NCBI GenBank assembly: GCA_021159475.1
Contig: JAGGRS010000103.1
Location: forward strand, 1 to 7,933
Origin: Candidatus Methanophagales archaeon
GTDB lineage: Archaea > Halobacteriota > Syntropharchaeia > Alkanophagales > Methanospirareceae
Length of the DNA: 7,933 bases
Direction of reading: 5' to 3'
This document shows, piece by piece, positions 5,886 through 7,933 of this stretch. The notes under the pieces are model-generated. The model was given only the letters and a program-made list of their open reading frames with translations, made no database searches and was not told the DNA's origin. The position numbers were made by a program, and so were the translations under genes. Each line of letters begins with the position of its first letter. Position 1 is the stretch's first letter.

Positions 5886-7552
5886 GAAAAGAGGGCTTAT
5901 TAAGTGATATAAGGGTAATAACGCTGTTATTGTTCGTTTTAGCCGCGCTCATTGCCATTTATGTCTATCCACCGCCACCCGCAGATGCGGGATTGAATGG
6001 CAATTTACAGTATGGGTTAGACCTCGTGGGTGGCTCTTCATTGCAATTGAAGTTGAATGGCACCTTAGTTGGGATTGATGCGCCCGAAGACGTTAACGAA
6101 TCGCGTATTGCATCATTCCTCAGCGATGCACTGGATACCGAAGTTAGACCTTACAGGACTGCACGTGGTGAGATAAAGTATGAGATACGGAAGAGCGTTA
6201 CAACGGAGCAACTGGCGGATGCTCTTAAGGGCATAAACGCCACGATAGCGAGGAAGCCGGATGGCAAACTGGATTTTGAGGAGGGGGTTACACGTGAGAC
6301 GCGCGACGAGACCAGGCGAATAATAGAGACGAAACTGAATATGCTGGGTCTGGCGAGCACGACTGTGAGAACTGTGGGCAGTAATTTGCTGGTCATTGAC
6401 CTCGCGGGTATTGATATAAAGACCGCAGAGTCGCTTGTAGGCGAGCCAGGTAAGTTTGAGATACGAATACAGACGAATGGAACGGGCGGAGAGATAAAGG
6501 AGGGCGAGCACCTGCGTGAAATTGAGAACATCACCGAGCATGTTGTATACGGTAGCGAGGGTATACGCAGTGTGAGGATGGTCCCGCAGAGGCGAAGCGA
6601 AAGCGAGAATGCGCCCTGGGGTGCTCCCTTTACACTGACCGAGAAGGGTGCCACTGCACTCAGGGATGCTGCTATAAAGTATGGCGCCCTTGATGACCCA
6701 GTGAACCACGAACTGGTAATGCTGCTCGACAATGTGGTCGTTTACAGTGGACCACTGGCACCGGAGCTTGCGGAAGAACTGCGCAATGCGCCTGTATATA
6801 GCCTTATATCCGAGACGGGTGTGGGTGATGAGGGTTTAAAGCGAGCAAGGGAACTGATAATACACTTAAAAGCAGGTGCTTTACCGGTGAATGTGCAGGT
6901 GCTGGGTGCAGGAGAGGTGCCGGCGTATCTGGGTGCGAAATTCAAGAAAGGGGCTCTAATTGCGGGTTTACTCGCTATTATCGCTGTTACACTCGTTGTT
7001 GGCATTCGGTACCGTGAGAAGAGGATAATATTGCCGATGTTCTTTGGGCTACTCAGCGAGGTAATCCTGATATTGGGGATAGTAGCCACGATAAACTGGC
7101 TAACGATAGGCATGATGGGCATTCTACTGGTGGTGTTACTCATCGGGGCACTGCTGAGATGGTGGAAATATCCGGTGACAGACCTGACGGTTGGCGTAAC
7201 AGTATTACTGGTTATATCTGCATTTATACTATCAGCGGGCAAATGGCAGCTGGACTTGCCGAGCATCGCGGGTATAATCGCCGTAATTGGTACCGGTGTG
7301 GACCAGATGGTGATAATAACCGATGAGGTGCTTTCCGGTGGCAGGTCTTCCTCAATGTATCATAAGCGTATCTCATTTGCTTACGGTATCATATTCGCAT
7401 CCGCAGCGACAACGATAGTTGCAATGCTTGCACTCGCATTTATGGCTCTCGGCACGCTCAGGAGTCTCGCAATTGTAACCATAACCGGACTCTTAATAGG
7501 TATCTTTATTACAAGACCGGCTTATGCACGGATAATAGAGTTGCTGGTTTAG
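5882..7552 (+). CDS. secD: Protein-export membrane protein SecD
   Basis: SecD works with SecF and the Sec translocon, using the ion gradient to help move or release exported proteins. The 556-residue product has membrane helix 1 (about 12-29), the family motif YGLDLVGGSSLQLKL (44-58), a large extracytoplasmic domain (about 30-350), then a C-terminal membrane block. The key motif AVIGTGVDQMVIITDE (467-482) matches the archaeal GTGVDxxxxITDE, with Asp474 corresponding to the helix-4 aspartate important in bacterial SecD. By eye I count eight helices (12-29, 357-375, 383-402, 407-424, 434-451, 459-480, 500-521, 526-546), two more than the usual six; the extra pair lies between SEVILILG and WQLDLPSIAG. 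Archaeal secD is normally next to secF, but neither neighbour here is secF. A paralogue-type coiled-coil gene follows after 68 nt. Confidence 0.95.
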   Translation: MRKEGLLSDIRVITLLLFVLAALIAIYVYPPPPADAGLNGNLQYGLDLVGGSSLQLKLNGTLVGIDAPEDVNESRIASFLSDALDTEVRPYRTARGEIKYEIRKSVTTEQLADALKGINATIARKPDGKLDFEEGVTRETRDETRRIIETKLNMLGLASTTVRTVGSNLLVIDLAGIDIKTAESLVGEPGKFEIRIQTNGTGGEIKEGEHLREIENITEHVVYGSEGIRSVRMVPQRRSESENAPWGAPFTLTEKGATALRDAAIKYGALDDPVNHELVMLLDNVVVYSGPLAPELAEELRNAPVYSLISETGVGDEGLKRARELIIHLKAGALPVNVQVLGAGEVPAYLGAKFKKGALIAGLLAIIAVTLVVGIRYREKRIILPMFFGLLSEVILILGIVATINWLTIGMMGILLVVLLIGALLRWWKYPVTDLTVGVTVLLVISAFILSAGKWQLDLPSIAGIIAVIGTGVDQMVIITDEVLSGGRSSSMYHKRISFAYGIIFASAATTIVAMLALAFMALGTLRSLAIVTITGLLIGIFITRPAYARIIELLV

Positions 7553-7587
7553 GTTTGGTATGAAATGCGGGGATGAGCAAAATTACA

Positions 7588-7597
7588 CATTTATATA
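7588..7597 (+). promoter_or_regulatory. TATA box for the right-edge gene
   Basis: CATTTATATA is centred about 27 nt before the ATG at 7621, so the transcript is probably leaderless; no GGAGG-like site lies before the ATG. The same ten bases precede the paralogue at the left edge. Confidence 0.65.
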
Positions 7598-7620
7598 CTT
7601 TGACGTGCAATATTACCAAT

Positions 7621-7933
7621 ATGGCAGTATCCATAGAAGAGCGTGTGAGTAAAATAGAGGGAACTGTAAGCGAGCATGACCGCATATTTGATATGATTCA
7701 TGGTGAGATAAGTGATGTAAAGCACGCAGTGGATAACAGGATAAATGACCTTAGAGAAGATATGAACAGAAGATTAGATGAAGCGGAGGAGGAGACCAGC
7801 GGGAGGTTCGACGAGATGAACAGGAGATTTGACGAAGCGGAGGAGGAGACGAACAGGCGGTTCGACGAGACGAACAGGAGGATAGCCAGGTTGGAGAGCG
7901 GGATAGATGAAATGAACAAGCGAATAGCAGAGA
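7621..7933 (+). CDS. Coiled-coil-like hypothetical protein, 5' part only (runs off right edge)
   Basis: An open frame of 104 codons runs from the ATG at 7621 to the window edge. The product is hydrophilic and rich in Glu, Arg and Asp, with no membrane segment in the visible part. Residues 6-26 (ERVSKIEGTVSEHDRIFDMI region) match the N terminus of the gene at the left edge. From residue 51 an 18-residue unit is repeated twice (51-68, RLDEAEEETSGRFDEMNR; 69-86, RFDEAEEETNRRFDETNR), then continues in looser form (DEMNKRIAE). Hydrophobic residues are spaced as in a long coiled coil. The start follows from the TATA box and the match with the paralogue. Function is unknown; a membrane anchor or other domain could lie in the unseen C terminus. 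Confidence 0.8.
   Translation, partial: MAVSIEERVSKIEGTVSEHDRIFDMIHGEISDVKHAVDNRINDLREDMNRRLDEAEEETSGRFDEMNRRFDEAEEETNRRFDETNRRIARLESGIDEMNKRIAE
7771..7878 (+). repeat. Two tandem 54-bp coding repeats
   Basis: Units 7771-7824 and 7825-7878 encode nearly the same 18 residues (R-L/F-DEAEEET...RFDE-M/T-NR). GAAGCGGAGGAGGAGAC recurs in both. The period of 18 residues fits a helical repeat and suggests that the gene can change length by slippage or recombination. Confidence 0.8.

Noticed and set aside
5671..5958. 95-codon minus-strand frame covering the secD start and the intergenic region
   Set aside because: It overlaps the first 77 bases of secD antisense, is Ser/Ile-rich with no recognised family, and has no ribosome site.
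6113..6732. Two minus-strand frames of about 195 codons inside secD
   Set aside because: They are fully antisense to secD, whose frame contains the family motifs.
1..7933. CRISPR array, tRNA or rRNA
   Set aside because: No regularly spaced direct repeats with unique spacers and no tRNA- or rRNA-like segments were seen on either strand.

Overview
The window looks archaeal and comes from an anaerobe of the methanogen/ANME type. Its core is a complete eight-gene mtr operon (mtrEDCBAFGH, 5537 down to 403, minus strand). It encodes the membrane-bound, Na+-translocating N5-methyl-tetrahydromethanopterin:coenzyme M methyltransferase, found in methanogens and in archaea that run the pathway in reverse. 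Archaeal character is also shown by TATA boxes about 25-30 nt upstream of starts, probable leaderless starts, and GGAGGT/GGTGA ribosome binding sites inside the operon. An anaerobic methane oxidiser such as ANME-1 is possible from the style of the flanking coiled-coil genes, but the sequence alone does not fix the lineage.

Layout: (1) 1-148, minus: the 5' part of a small hydrophilic, coiled-coil-like gene that runs off the left end. (2) 149-402: a non-coding stretch with that gene's promoter, a possible decayed IS200/IS605-type right end (about 230-316) and the A/T-only terminator hairpin of the mtr operon. (3) 403-5537, minus: mtrH, mtrG, mtrF, mtrA, mtrB, mtrC, mtrD and mtrE in left-to-right order, transcribed E to H, tightly packed with short gaps or a one-base overlap. 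(4) 5538-5831: a divergent intergenic region with the mtr promoter, at least one TATA-like element in the opposite direction and a few micro-ORFs. (5) 5832-5885: a 17-codon ORF overlapping the next start by ATGA. (6) 5882-7552, plus: secD, with no secF beside it. (7) 7621-7933, plus: the 5' part of a coiled-coil gene that runs off the right end and is a paralogue of the gene at the left end.

How the genes work together: MtrH transfers the methyl group between tetrahydromethanopterin and the corrinoid carried by MtrA. MtrE, MtrD and MtrC form the polytopic membrane part linked to Na+ movement, and MtrB, MtrF and MtrG are small single-helix subunits. SecD is an accessory subunit of the Sec translocon and has no metabolic link to Mtr. 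The two end genes are related to each other by a shared N-terminal motif and lie in opposite orientations around the Mtr/SecD block.

I see no clear previously undescribed system. The points most worth a second look are the paired coiled-coil paralogues, the SecD that lacks a SecF neighbour and appears to carry two extra membrane helices, the small ORFs placed just before secD and mtrD, and the possible transposon scar behind mtrH.
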